Assembly (NCBI GenBank): GCA_017590115.1
Contig: JAGGNK010006626.1
Coordinates: 87,269-151,268 of the forward strand
DNA length: 64,000 bases
Origin: Montifringilla adamsi
Taxonomy: Eukaryota; Chordata; Aves; Passeriformes; Passeridae
Direction of reading: 5' to 3'
A program made the position numbers and the translations under genes. The notes under the pieces are model-generated. The model ran no database searches. It was not told where the DNA came from and worked only from the letters and a program-made list of their open reading frames with translations. Below, one piece after another: positions 11,779-24,690 of this stretch (positions within the stretch are counted from its first letter, which is position 1; each line of letters opens with the position of its first letter).

Positions 11779-11853
11779 GCTTTCTCCCTCCCTCCTTCCC
11801 TCCCTCCCTCCTTACTCTCGCCCCTCCTCCTCCCCGTCGCCCCCTCCCCTTCC
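11779..11853. promoter_or_regulatory. Polypyrimidine/polypurine tract upstream of HTR1A, possible Sp1/MAZ-type region
   Basis: About 75 bp of almost pure pyrimidine on the plus strand (CCCT/CCTC repeats, with two short breaks near 11813-11818 and 11836-11839). It is therefore purine-only on the HTR1A strand, 350-430 bp before the ATG. A GGGGGCGG box lies nearby at 11681-11688. Such tracts bind Sp1/MAZ-class factors and can form triplex DNA. Function here is inferred. Confidence 0.4.
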
Positions 11854-12161
11854 GCGGTGGTCTCGATGGGTCGCCATCGTCGGCTGGGCGCAGATGTCAT
11901 TCCTGTTCGCCCCCTCCCATTTGGAGGGACACCGCGGATAAATTCTCCACGACTCCCCCTCCTACCCCCCGCCCTTTACAAGTCGTTCCCCAGCTCCGCG
12001 GCCGGCAGCGCTGGCTCTGGGCTACCACTGCGGACCAGCGCCGGGATGGAGGGCAGAGGAGGGAGGGGAGAGGGCATTCTGCGAGCAGGCACCGCCGCTG
12101 CGGCGGGGGCAGCGCACAGCCGGGCTGCCCGGGGCCGGCGGTGCCGATCGCCACCTGCAGG

Positions 12162-12167
12162 NNNNNN
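12162..12167. other. Assembly ambiguity (6 N) in CpG island
   Basis: Six undetermined bases in very GC-rich DNA about 740 bp upstream of the HTR1A start codon. This is probably a sequencing or polishing gap. Confidence 0.99.
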
Positions 12168-12450
12168 CGGGCACCGCCGGGACGGGACCGGCCCGGCCGT
12201 CAGGCTGCGTCCTGCCCGGGGAGCGGCGGCGGCCGTGCGGGCGCAGGGAAGGGGAGCGCGGGAGGCAGCGCTCGTGTGTCTCGGGAGGGACCCGTGTATG
12301 GCCCGACAGGGCTCCCGCTCAGCCGCTGATTAGTGCTGAAGCGATGGAAGCCCAGCTGGTGATGGCTCATGCCCTCGGCCCAGCGCCCTGCCGGCCCGCC
12401 CGGTGCCCCGAAGAAGGGCGGCATTGCCCCTTGTCCCTTCCGACGGGCGA

Positions 12451-15400
12451 GTTACACACTACAGCACACTAGAGAAACGACTGTCCTCTCACGGCAGTAA
12501 CGGCAGCGACAGCAACAAAAAGAAGTGATAAAAATTACTAAAGAAATCCCAAAACAGAAAACGTTGTATTTCAGTCCGATAGGAGGGGAAAACGTTGTGT
12601 CTGAAAGTGAAATGAGAAACATATTACTGAGAACAATCTTAAATAAAAGAGTGTCATATTGGCATATCATAAGCAATTCAGTTATTATCCAGTAAATAGA
12701 ATTAACAGTCACAAACCTGGGAAGAATCTGTTATTAAAAAAAAAAAAAAAAAAAAAGGTGATGTTTGTAGGTTTCACTCTGTCCGTGAAAGGCAAACAAA
12801 AGTTCTCCAACACAACTCTGTAACAGGTTTTCTACTATCTTGCAGCTCAGTATTTTTAGTGATCTTTCATTCTGCTCTGTAATTCTGCCATGCAAGAGCA
12901 GTAAATGCAAAAAGCCAAAAAATTGCTTAACAGGAAGATTTTCTGATTCTGACTTGATCAAATTTGAGATGAGGTTCACAGATTCTACTTTGCACACCCT
13001 CAGGTTTCCTTCACCTTCTCTCAGTCAACACTTCAAGATGAATTTGCAGCTTCAAAACATTTGGACAGATTCCGGCCAGTTCCTTTTTGCGAGGGGTCGA
13101 GACTGCATTTCTCTGCCCTTAGGCTTGCGATCCCCTCCGTAATTGACGAAAGCATAGAGATTAGCTGGATTAGTAGATCAGAGCTGCACCCTCGCATGCC
13201 TTTTGTCTCAGCCGATCGCACTAACATTTAGAAGATGTGTGTCCTACTGAATGAAGACTTAATGCTGTTGAGACACAGACGAAATGTAATCGATATATAA
13301 GTATGCATTACGGCTTCACTAACACCTATTTTCTTTTTAATGTCCCCTCAAATGCATGGCACGGTTGACTTCTAAGCAACTACCTCTTTAAAGAGTGTTT
13401 TCCTTCCTTGAAATCAAAGTTTGTGCTTCTTGCTGTTTAGTATCAGTAAAATAAAATAAAATAAAATAAAATAAAATAAAATAAAATAAAATAAAATAAA
13501 ATAAAATAAAATATAAAATAGAGACGCAAGTCTAAGACGCAGGGAAATTTCACCCAACTTTCTTGTATGGTGGTGGATAAGTCATTAGCCTAATTAGATT
13601 ATCTTGAAATTAGCGTTTCAAAGCCACAGGGGATGCAGGCTCTTGGGGAAACCGTTTCCAGAAATGTTTTGCGCTGACACGGCCAAGTGAAGTCAATCCC
13701 AGACACATTTTGGCGAGAAACCCAATGAGAAAAGGTTGACAGGGTCCTTTTTCAACTGAAATATTTTAAATCAGCTTTAATTTTTTTAGTTTTTTTCAGG
13801 GTTTGAAAGTAATTTCTCTCTGAATTAAATTGAGGAGCAATTTAGGCAGCCGTGGATGAAGGGGAGGGAGTAGGAGGTGGAAGATGTAGAAGAAGGGAAA
13901 ATTCAGTCTTTTGATGTGAGAGTGTCTTTAATCCTACTAAGCATTTAAACACCAAAATTCCACTAAAACTTTTAAGCAACTAAATGATGTCCTAATGTCT
14001 TTAGATAACCTAAGTAAAGTTCCTAGGGAAATTCTTAAAGAATACCATATCCTCATACAATCCAACCTGACCTGGGAGTAAATGAAAACTTAACACTCAC
14101 AGCCCTAAAGAGTCAAATTAAAACATTAATATTATTCAGTTAAGATACAGCTGCAGCAAACAGGGGGGGTCCTCAGAAAGTCCAAAAAGAACAAGCATTA
14201 ACAATGGTGTCAAAACAGTCTTTTCTGAGCAACTGCGTTGCACACTTTTCAAGACTAGAAAAGGAGAGGCTACATATTCTTGATGCTCTCAGATTATGAC
14301 TGCATTATCTATTTGTCAAAGTAAAACTGAAATGCCACAAGTCGATCACAACTTTTTGTTCCTGTGGTTGTGTATTACACTTTGGTTTGAAAAGGATATG
14401 AATCTCAGGTTTGTTTTTTTTAATTTTTCATCATGAAAAAATACAGTATTTGTGATATTCAAGAAATTATATTCCAGTAATGCTTTCAAAATGAAAGGGT
14501 TAAGGAACTAGGGAGAGAAGGAAATTAATTCTTTCAGGTCACTGAAACTGATACAGTGTATACAGTTTTCTGTGAGAGAAGCTCCAGACAGATGAAAGGA
14601 AATGTGTGACTGAACCTATAGTGCCTTCTTGAATTTTCTATTTAGGCGTCTTGTAAGTGAAAGGAATTCTTACTACTCCACTTAGCTCAAAACCTTCTGA
14701 GAAACAGCTGTAACTTTAAAATACAGAAAAGCAAACAGGAACTTAAAGTCTGAAGTGGCTGTAAAATTGAAATACATCCTCTTCACACAAGGACATGCAT
14801 TTCACCATAAGATCCACTAAAGGATATCTGCTCCCACATTTCATAAAACACCAAATATTTCACAGTAGTTTAAAAAATTTAAGCTTTCTCCTGTAAAAAA
14901 CCAAAAGATATTAGAAGGTGACTGAAAATCTTAAGACCAAAACTAGTGTCATAGCTTCATGGCTCTCAGCCAAGCTATTCTGGATCAAAATGAGTCCAGA
15001 TTTGGTAAACTGTTTAGTCCTGACTTTGTGGACAAGATGAATCAGCTAGGAAACTAAGTGACTTTTGCTATCAGTAGTAGAACTGTTCCCTGTGTCCTAT
15101 CTCTGGATATAGCTAGTTTGTGAAATCCTGGATAGTCAAACTCATACTTCTGAACAGGATAAAAAATTAATGAATCCTACAATTAGTCTAGTCAGAGTAA
15201 ATGCACTACCAAGCCAGTACAATAACACAACAAGGAAGCATAAATTTTCAACCTCTGAATCACCTTGTGCCGTTTTAATATTTTTTCCTCTTTTAGAGCA
15301 AGAAAGTGGGCTGGGTAATTGTCCACAAAACCCTGCCAGCCAGCCAAGAGCTGGCAACCTGTGGCCCACTAGGAGCTGTGCAGCAATGAGACATTCCTGT

Positions 15401-18400
15401 GGTCCTGCAGGAATCATCTGGGGTCTTACAAAGGCTACAGGATGATCATGCCACTCTGCTTCAGCGCTGAGTCAAGTGCTGCAAAGTACTGAGATGTCTC
15501 TCCAGCTGCTCCTTAACACTTCCAGTTCTGCAAGCACAGAACAATGGCACCCAAGGTCAGGCCTGGAAGATCTGGTAGCTCCATGCCAGACATGTCTAAG
15601 CAGCAGCACTGCTTCATGGCTCTGAGATGTCTCAAGGATGGTACAGCTGGGTTCATATGCTGCACTTTCAGCTTCACTGGCTCTGCACCAAAGCCGGTCA
15701 GATTTCTGTTCCTTCTTTATTGCATACTTAGGAGCAGATCAGTAATCTGGCCTGTCAACCCAGAGCAATAATCTGTAAGAAGCAGGAATAACTGCCGTCT
15801 CAGACTGCTGAAATGCCTGTCTATTTTTTTCTCCCATAGTATTGACCATATTTTCCATTGCTTCAGATATACCACTTGACACTGGCATAATAGAAAACCA
15901 TGGGCTGATGGTAAGTGCCTGTGTCCTATTCTCTTTCCATTCAGCTGCCTTACTGCAAATCTTATGGTTGTCATTTTTATTAGACAGACACTAATTATTT
16001 ATAACATACACACATACTTATTTGGTACTTTGGCCTTTCTCTGCCAAGAGCTTACAGTAGTAACTAAAATTACAGCATAACTCAGCAGGGCTCAAAAAAG
16101 GGGATAATCCATTTCACCTAGACCTCTCAGAAGTAATAGAAGAGAAGGTAAACATTTCATCAAAAGTGAGTGTTATGTATATTCAAGCAGTATCACTAAA
16201 GTGAAACAGTTACCAGAGATGCTTGCTTTCTAAATTATCGGGCAGATTTAATGCAAGTCCAGAAATATAAGATCAATTTTAGAAGATATTTGCTTTCATA
16301 TTCTTCCTCTGTGAAGTGAAGAGACTTTCAAGCATGCTTGTTTGAACGTAAGTTTTTGTAAGTTTATGGAGACTTCTCAGAATTTTGACATTCTGTGAAA
16401 ACTTGAATTTAGGCTACATTTTCTGTGTTGCCCCTTCTGTAGCACAGTGATGAAGGAAGAACTGTGAGAATGTCTTTTAACCATTTGTGCACATTCTTGT
16501 TACTAAAGCTGCTAAGAATGAATTTGAATTCAGAGAAACTCTGGGAGAATCTACTTAGTCATCACTAATCATGCTGTGGGGAACAAAGCAATGTTCCAGC
16601 TCTGCTGCGGTTTTTATCAGCACACCCATGTCAGAGGCAAGGGGCAGCAATGCACAGGACTGGTGCGTTGGGAGCTGGTTAAGAATCACCTGTGTGGTGC
16701 AATGCAGTCCCAAGAATCCAGAATGTTGTCTGAATGGCTTTTTGAAAACTGTGTTCTGGTATTTGTGATCTAATTAAAAATACTCAGTCGCAATTCATAT
16801 TTTCTCAACGTTTGCAAAATAAATCATCTTAATAACACCCAATGTACAATTCTAAAATTGCTGACTAGCACTGAGGAACTTCTTGGTTAAATGTGGCTTT
16901 TTCTTATAGCTAATTAAGATTATTTAATGCAGTTACTTAATATTCACATTCATCTTACAGCAAAATACATAATTAGCTTAAACTATTTGCAGAAAATACA
17001 TACCCACTTACAGTTTTCTAGATTTTAGGCAATTTTCACAGGTTTTATAAAGTATTTGCATAACTGTTTAAACAAGAATTGCCAATATATTCCAAGTTTT
17101 GTAAGAACTTCTAGTTCTTCTCTCAGTAGTGACTTTATTTATGGCTACATTGTAGCAGACACATTCAAGTTTTTTTGTTTGTTATACCATGCCCTCTCTC
17201 CAGAAAAGACTAACTTCTAAATGAGAAGGAATTCAATACAATTAACATTAACAGATTTTCAAATAAATTTTGGTGTAAGGAGATTTATGCTCTAAAGAAT
17301 TTTATTACAAAGATAATTTCTGCCATTTTTATCTATGTATAGTATTTCACTTCAGAGGAGACAAAGAAAAAGATTATTCTATAAGAACAATAAGTTATGA
17401 AAAATCATCTCTAACTACACCTCTACAGGCCTCACCTTTAACTGTCAGGCCAATCTAAATGAGTTTATCAGTATTTTCCAAAACTAAGTTAAGGTATATG
17501 AATCTTACAATTGAGTTACAGGTATAACAACTGATGACTTCTTCTACTTTTATCATGTTAGGACTTCAATACTACATTAGATTAAAAGTAAATTACATAG
17601 CATCATTGTCTCCTTATCAACAAAGACAGAATCTAGAATTTCAAAATTATTGCTTATAAAGGATATAAACTCTCCAATTTTATGGACACTGGCTGGAGCT
17701 CAACAGTAGTGCCTGAAGTTCAGCAGTGTATCAGTCTATACCAGTTTAAAAAATATATATGTTATTATGATTTCATTTCAATTTTCTCACATTGAAATTA
17801 ATATACTATTATTTTAAAAGTACAACTTGAAAAAAGCAGAGCTGATGTACAGACAATAAATGTCTAGTCTTTCCAAACTAACTTTATCCTTTCAAATGAA
17901 AAGCAATTTGCTTTATCTACACAGAGATGAATCACATGGAGTTAAGAGAGGCCCACGCAGACTGTGACATTGACAAAGGCCATGAGGATATTGTCTTTGC
18001 TGATCTATTAATCTCCTTTACCTAGGGCATTAGTTGGCACCATAGTAGTAAACCAGCATGTATTCCAAAGAATCTGGGGCCTTGTCAGGGAGAAAAGTTG
18101 TGGGGTTTTTTGCTGGAAGTAAATGTTCTCTTGAAGAATTATTCAGCTGCCAATGTCTTCTTTTTCTTTATGAGTTTTCCTGGTACAACCTCTGGGCCTT
18201 GCACAAATGCTACTGCTTGAGGCAGCTGGAGTGTACAGCCAGGGATAATGTAAGGCAGAAATGCCTCCTCAGCAGCATCCCCTACCTGCTGCCAGTTTAT
18301 GAGGGTTCATTCATCGTTGCTGCTCATTAACTTTTAAACACCCTACTAACTAGAGGGCTTCAAGTTAATCACCCAGTGTTCCTATGTAACAAATGGAGTT

Positions 18401-19550
18401 CAGCAACCCACAAAAAACAGACCCACAATAGTTGATGCCTTGAGCATGCAGTCCCTTAATCCTTCCATGATCTAATATTAAGAAGAGTGTTTCTTAGCCT
18501 GATCTTACCAGAGCAGTAAGCTACCTCAGCTACCCAATTCCATCAGCAGAGAATTTTTTTCCCCCTCAGGAAATTGCTGTCTGTTTTCAAACAGTTTTAA
18601 AAACCCTGGGGCTTTGGGTATAGAGCGATGAAAGGCAGCACTGGCACCCTGTCTTGGTTGTGTTTCTATGGCATTAAGCCAGTTCAGAATAAACCTGCTG
18701 GACATAGCTCAGTCTGTGAATCCAGACAGATCTTAGATGTGTCCTCAGTGTTGCTAGGAGACAATCAGTTCTATGTCTTCATCACAGCAACAATGTGGGC
18801 CCTTTTAGGTTGTCCAGGGAAGCAAACAGTGAAGGATACCAATGAGTAGCTCAGGCCAGTGTTCCCCAACCTCATTTCCAGTCTATTCACCAGATGGCAT
18901 TAAAGGAGATCAGCGAAGGAAACCATACAATGTGGGCAAATAGCTATTTTGGCTGATCATGGCACTTGGAAGCACAAAGAGAGAAACACATTATATAACT
19001 TAAATGACTGAGTTTGCTATCAAGATAAGCCATGCAGATCCTATCTGCTAAATTGAAGAGAGATTTTATCAAATCTTAACACCAGTGAAAGAGTATGAGA
19101 GGTTTTGTGCTATATCTTGGGTGCTGATGCTGTTCTTTGATGACATTAAGTCTTTCCCAGTATTTTTGGGTTGTTTTCTTTAGTTTCCCGCACTGGTCTT
19201 CTATCCCATTAATCACTCTTTATAAATTCCTAAACTCTAAGCAAAATTTCTGTTCTCTCAGGACCTCTATCACACCTACCACAGACATTCAACATTCCCT
19301 TTCTAGCTGAGTCATCTGAACTCTCTCGTTAAAGTTTCTATTGTCACTCAGTTAAGTTCAAAATAAGTAAAAACTGATGGGTTCTTTTAGACTGAGATTG
19401 CCTAATCAGGGGTCCCTTGGTTTTAATCTCACCTGAGCAGTTGAGATTAGATTTCAAGGCCCTCAAAACTCTCTGAATGGCACATTACAACCATGTAATT
19501 GTAGTGGAATATCCTGCTAAAACTTTTAGAAATCTTCATCTACAGGCAGG
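12451..19550. other. Gene-free region upstream of HTR1A
   Basis: No gene or recognisable transposon. It holds a short poly(A) (12736-12756) and a pentanucleotide repeat (13448-13520). Stretches at about 13040-13240 and 13540-13750 are less simple and keep several CpGs, and may be conserved non-coding DNA. The rest is ordinary AT-rich sequence. Confidence 0.5.
13448..13520. repeat. (AAAAT)n microsatellite
   Basis: About 14 near-perfect pentanucleotide units. The same unit recurs inside the LTR at 56941-56994, but no transposon is recognisable around this copy. Confidence 0.95.
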
Positions 19551-19680
19551 TGTCATGGATTGACACTGGCACAGTGCCAGTATCCCCCAAACTTTTTGGG
19601 AGTTAAAATCTTGCCCATAGGCACATATTGTAATGAACTCAGTTGCAAAGCTGGCAGTTTGTTAATTTGATTATAGGCTG
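19551..19680 (+). mobile_element. Possible LTR fragment (5' terminus only)
   Basis: Starts with TGTCATGGATTGACACTGG, which resembles the first bases of an avian ERV LTR family beginning TGTCATGGTTTGACCCTGG. Similarity fades after about 45 bp and I see no 3' end. The right boundary is arbitrary. Confidence 0.35.
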
Positions 19681-19736
19681 TCTCCAATCACTTACATAAA
19701 GAACTCATCACTGTAGCACCTGTACCTTTGCCACTA

Positions 19737-19817
19737 TTAAAAAAACCAAAACCAAAAACAAGAACAAAAACAAAAGCAGAAACAACAAAAACAACAACAA
19801 AACAACAAAAACAAACC
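19737..19817. repeat. A/C-rich simple repeat (CAAAA/CAA)n
   Basis: About 80 bp of imperfect CAAAA and CAA units. Confidence 0.85.
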
Positions 19818-21024
19818 TGAAAATAAGGTGTAGAGAAAATTTTAATAAACCAGACCCTTTCTCTCCATTCTCTCCAGTAATTTTCTCTTAATGACTGTTC
19901 ATACAAAAGAGTCACGATATGCTTTATGCATCCAGTACATCATGTATCCCTCAAGGTTCATCACAGTTTTTCTTGATAAGACAAATTTTATGTTAGTCAT
20001 GAAAGGCTAGACAAGCTTTTTTTAACTTATAGTCTGGTGCAATACACAATTGCATTACTGTAAAGAAGAGTAGAGTTATGTGTCTGAGAGAAGCAATTAA
20101 TTTCTATCTTTCCACTTCTCCAGAGGGGAGAATAAAATGCCAGGTTTTGCCTGTTTCTGTCCATCGCCTTTAGGAAAAAAAGGAATATGGCAAAAGCCTC
20201 TTTATTTCTTCCCCTATGGGGCATTACATTTTTCCCCACTCAACACTGATTATGTAAACTAAGAAAAAACGTAGTTTATTCATTAACTGACAAAGTTATT
20301 CATAGGTCTTTCTATAGACAACTCCATGAAAATCAGCACTGGAGTTACACATTTACTGTTCACTTTCTATCAGTCCTCTTCTGCACTATATTCCGTTTTA
20401 GTAAGAAACCAATATTATGATTTCACCCTTGAATTCAATTGCATTTTCCTTGTTCTCCATTTCTGTTTGTGCAAGACTGTAGTGAGTAATTATGCTGGCT
20501 AAGGCTTTTCAAACAAAAAATGTTCCTGCATAAATGCACATATTGTTTTTGTTTATCTTAATGTCAGATTAGCATTGCCATCATGGGGACAAATTTGCTT
20601 CTATTTATTTGTATTTATTGCAGGACAATGACAGAGACTAGAGCTGCAGAAGATGCCATTTATGACTATTTGTGTCTGCAATATCATTCAGGTAAATAAT
20701 ATATCTGGCTCTCAACACACAACAGAGGACTGCAAGAAAAGATAATTACCAATTCTCTTACTTATGCAAGTTTTGCATGTTCATTTAGAGATTAATGTTT
20801 TAAAGTGTGGCTGCATCTTCCTCTGTGGTGATTTCTATCATGGAAATGTAGTGGGATGTCTCATGACCAGAGTGCTGCAGTGGATGGCCATAAGCTCTCT
20901 AGAAGAGACAGGTGAAGTGAGGGAAGTGGTGGGATAGCACTGTGTGTTAGGGAGTGTTTTGATTGTATTGAATTTGGTGATGATGAAGATGAGAGCTGAG
21001 AGCCTCTGAAGACTGGGGAAGGTC

Positions 21025-22226
21025 AGCAGGGTGCAGGTCTGCAGGGACTCTGTTACAGACCTGCCAGCTGGGGAGAATGGGCACTTGGGACGTTCTGCAA
21101 GCAGCTGCCAGAACAGTCACCAGCCCTTGTACACATGGGGGACTTCAGCTTGCCAGATACCTGCTGGAAATACAGCACAGCAGAGAGGAAGCATCCAGGA
21201 GGTTCCTGGAGTGTGTGGAAGAGAGCTTCCTTGTACAAGTGAAAAATGAGTCTACCCAAGGAGGTGCTCTGCTGGACCTGTTGTTTGCGAACAGAGGACA
21301 GATGGGTGATGTGCTGCTCAGTGGCTGTCTGGAGCACCAGAAATGTTGAAGGTTTCAATATTGGCTGAAGGAAAGAGGGGTACCTTCCCCTTTGGATTTC
21401 TGGTGGGAAGACTTTGGCCTTTTTAGGAGATTGATTGACAGAGTCCCATGGGAGTCAGTCCTGGGAGGCAGAGTTCAGGAAGGCTAATGTATTTTAAGAA
21501 GGAATTGTGAAATATTCAGGAGCAGTCTGTCTCAAGGTATAGGAAGAAAAGTTACCAGGGAAAAAGAGCAGCCTGATTAAGCAGAGAGCTTAGGCGGGAA
21601 CCTGGGGAAAAAAAGAGAATCTCTTGACTCTAGAAGGAAGGTCAGGTGACTTGGGACAACTACAAGGATGTCATGAAGTCATGTAGGGAAAAGATTAGAA
21701 GGGACAAAGTCCAACTACAACTTGATTTGGCTGCTACTCTTAAAAATAAAAATGGTTCCTATAAATACGTGGTTGACAAAAGGAGACTCAAGGAATGTCT
21801 CCATTATTTGCTGAATGGCTGAGGGAACTGGGTTTGTTTGGTCTCAGGAAGAGGAAATTCAGGGGGTCCTCACTGCTCTCTAGAATTCCCTGAAAGGAAG
21901 ATGTAGCCTGGTGGGGGCTGGTCTCTCCTGCACTACCTGCAGTGAGAGGTCTAGAGGAAATGTCATTAAGCTGAGACAGGGGAGAATCAGATTAGATATC
22001 AGAAAACATATTTTCACTGTTAGGGTGGTCAGGCATTGGAATAGGTTTCCCAGGGAGAGGGTGGAGTCACCATCCCTGGAGTGTTTTTAGGAGGCATTTG
22101 GACCTGCTGCTGTGCAATATAGTTTCGTGATTTAGAGATAACAGTGGTGGTGCTGAGCAGGTGGTTGGACATGATAGATCTTAAGGGTCTCTTCCAGCCT
22201 TGGTGATTCTATGCTTCTATGATTCT
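21025..22226 (+). mobile_element. CR1 LINE copy with ORF2 internal deletion
   Basis: Begins in the CR1 ORF2 endonuclease domain: with stops and frame changes it shows a GDFSLPDTCW motif (family GDFN-P-ICW) near 21138 and a GGALLDLLFANR motif near 21262. The linker upstream of the reverse transcriptase follows, with a KYVVDKRR motif near 21756. It then jumps straight to the 3' end block at about 21800. The whole RT domain is missing. Ends with the ATTCTATG-type CR1 tail at about 22226. A non-functional relic. Confidence 0.85.
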
Positions 22227-22555
22227 ACCTGGTCATTCACTAAGTAAAAAAGGTTCAAAAAGTAATAAATGCCTATCCTTCCTTTCTATCACCAGGAATC
22301 CTTTCTTTTAAGTCTCCTGGGATCCAAACACCATTTGTGTCTCTCCCCAACACTTGAATGCAAAAAGTCAAGTTGGATGTATAGAAATCACTGCTGTGGG
22401 GAGAAGCGCCACTCCTCTAGACAAATGATGGTTGAGTGACCACAAACTGGAGTTCAACAAGAAGGAATTAGCCCCACTAGGCAATTATGCATGATAGACC
22501 TACTGGAGAAATTTTGAGAGATTTTGTAGTCCCCACAGTTAATTAATGTATATTC

Positions 22556-22630
<75 letters not shown>

Positions 22631-24404
22631 GTAATAAATGTGTATTCAAAAACAAGACATAATCTGTTAATATATCTTTCTATACATTTTTTACCTTAAT
22701 GTAATTAAGTCATTAAAATGTCAAGTTCAAAAAGAAAGGATATTTGCTCTTGGCCTTTATTATTTGGTAATGTTTGAATAGTTTAATTATATATTGCATA
22801 AGGGATTATAAATGAGTTTTTACATTTTTAATAGCAATTTGTGCACTAAGAAAAGCCTAGAAAAAACATTTATATCCCTATTTTATCTGTCTCATATTTC
22901 TCTGTTGTGATTCTTCAAACATTGTCCCATTAGAAAAAAACCTGTAGAGTTATTTTTCCCAGAAGGTTTCACTTTGATAAATGTGAAATATTCACCTGAG
23001 GAGGTAATTTGGTTATTATTTCCAGTAACAAATTCAGAAGAGCATTATCAGTTACTAGTTCTATAAACAGATTTTCTCTTTCCTTGAGCTGCCTTAGTCA
23101 GTGAAGGTAGTTTAGAGCAAACTTTTATTTCTGTACAGTATTTGGTTTCTCTTGCACCCATCTTTTTGGTGGTTAGGTATAGAAATCTATGTCAAGCCTT
23201 TTCAATAAGTAGTGGCACTGGCCATATTTTAAATTGAGAGGCCAGATGGAAATTCATATCAGTATTTAAATTAAAAAGTTTAGAAAAATATTCCTGGATT
23301 AAAAACAGTGGAATTTATTTGGAATAAATCTAACTATTAAGAGAGGTGAGCTTGTTTCCTAGCTACTGTCAATCAGGATAGTTAAATCAAAATGTGATAG
23401 CCATAAATTATAACAGACCTGAGAACGCAGTGAGATTCAGTGCAGTTCTGTGATAGCTAAAATTCAATATCCTCAGTCGCATGGACACAGATAACATTGC
23501 AGCACTCATTGCTGTTGAAGTTGGTCAGCGAGTGCAGGATGAAGATCTTGGCTGCTGTACATGTTATTGCATTGTTCCGTGTTCAAGTCGGTTGAATGGA
23601 AGAAAGAAGGTAGACTAAAAAAAAATTGTTGTTAAATTGTTTCTTGATTACTCTCTACCACAATAATAGTTGTATCTTTTTCATCTAATTTAGCATGTTC
23701 CACCTTTCTTAATGACATGCAAATGAAGGGGATAGTATCATTTGCAAGATACTGAGTGCAAAAGTGTCATTCCTTTAAAGCACATTCCTTTAAAAATGCA
23801 TCTATCCAAGACCTAAAATCCAATGCATGTATCCAAGACCAACTGCAAGCTGTTCTAAATCATGGTTTCTTTCTCTGTGATGCCTGTAACCCTGAACACA
23901 TCACTATTCATCCACAGGATCACCCCTGTTAGAGCTACATTCCTGACTTTGGGCAAATACCAGTTTTTACTGTAATGTTTGTCATGTCATTCTGATGATG
24001 TTTTAAAGAATGCTCACTCTATAATTGTTGTGACCTATATACAAATCTATTTGCCTGCTGTTTTGGGGACCATTGTAATGAAGGCCACCTCAAAAAAAGT
24101 TCTGGTTATGGTATGTACATGCTACTTTTTCTAACTTATTTTTCCATTTTTTATCTGCCTTCTGTTGAGGTTCACTGAAAGCAAATCTTTATTAGTTTAA
24201 TTATTCTATATTAGATTACTGTTTTCCTTCATATCTGAGGTGGATCTTACAATTCTTCATAGAGTGATGCTCACAGAATGACCAGAGCAGGAATATAGTT
24301 AATCATTACTTAAAGCAATTTGTGCTCCAGAGAAACTACCACCTATTTTAGTGTGAGTTCTACAGCTATAAGAGCAGCAGGTTTACCAAGTATATATGGA
24401 CAGC
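22227..24404. other. Gene-free region with (AAT)n repeat
   Basis: No gene recognised. Contains the trinucleotide repeat at 22558-22637, otherwise ordinary AT-rich DNA. Confidence 0.55.
22558..22637. repeat. (AAT)n microsatellite
   Basis: About 25 units, nearly perfect, likely polymorphic in length. Confidence 0.95.
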
Positions 24405-24690
24405 TGTTGCCTCTGCTGAGGCAGGGCGACCTGGTTCGAGGACGGCACGGCAGCCACCTCAGGCTGCTCGGGCCAATTACTCACAGACACCAATATGGAG
24501 GATGGTAAATGGCCTTTATTCCCTGGTTACACAGCCTTATATAACCTTCGTCTGCTTGCGCAACGAACCGGGAGAAAGGGGAGGCCCTTTCCATCCGGCG
24601 CGAGGTCTTCCGATCGCCTGTCCCTATCTTCCCACGCTTCTCTATCCTCCCACAGACAGCTTCTCAATGCAGTTATTCTACGGAACTACA
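24405..24690 (-). mobile_element. Solo LTR of an endogenous retrovirus, alpharetrovirus-like
   Basis: On the minus strand the element begins TGTAG (24690) and ends CAACA (24405), 286 bp long. It has a TATA box (TATATAA, about 24537-24543) followed by AATAAA at 24515-24520. Just after the poly(A) signal come a GCCATTT block and an ATTGGTGT block, in the arrangement I know from the R region of avian leukosis-type LTRs. CpGs are well preserved, so it may be fairly young. No internal retroviral sequence adjoins it, and I could not find a clear target-site duplication. Confidence 0.75.

Larger units (their letters stand above)
7290..12450. other. CpG-island domain around HTR1A
   Basis: Composition changes sharply near 7290 and near 12450, from AT-rich to GC-rich DNA with dense CpG. 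The densest blocks are about 7290-8220, 8530-9060 and 9330-12440, the last one covering the receptor CDS and promoter. AT-richer breaks at 8260-8530 and 9060-9330 separate them. CpG islands over intronless GPCR genes are common. The block at 7290-8220 lies about 2-3 kb beyond the stop codon and could be 3' UTR or a separate promoter. Long ORFs here in several overlapping frames on both strands are expected from stop-codon depletion, and I do not call them genes. Confidence 0.8.

Noticed and set aside
11067..12329. 420-codon plus-strand ORF antisense to HTR1A and its promoter
   Set aside because: It covers the antisense of HTR1A coding sequence and a CpG island, and it runs through the six N. 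Composition is typical of a shadow ORF.
15300..15460. Possible old SINE around a 'gagctggcaacctgtggccc' stretch
   Set aside because: No promoter boxes, tail or duplication visible; similarity to any SINE is too vague.
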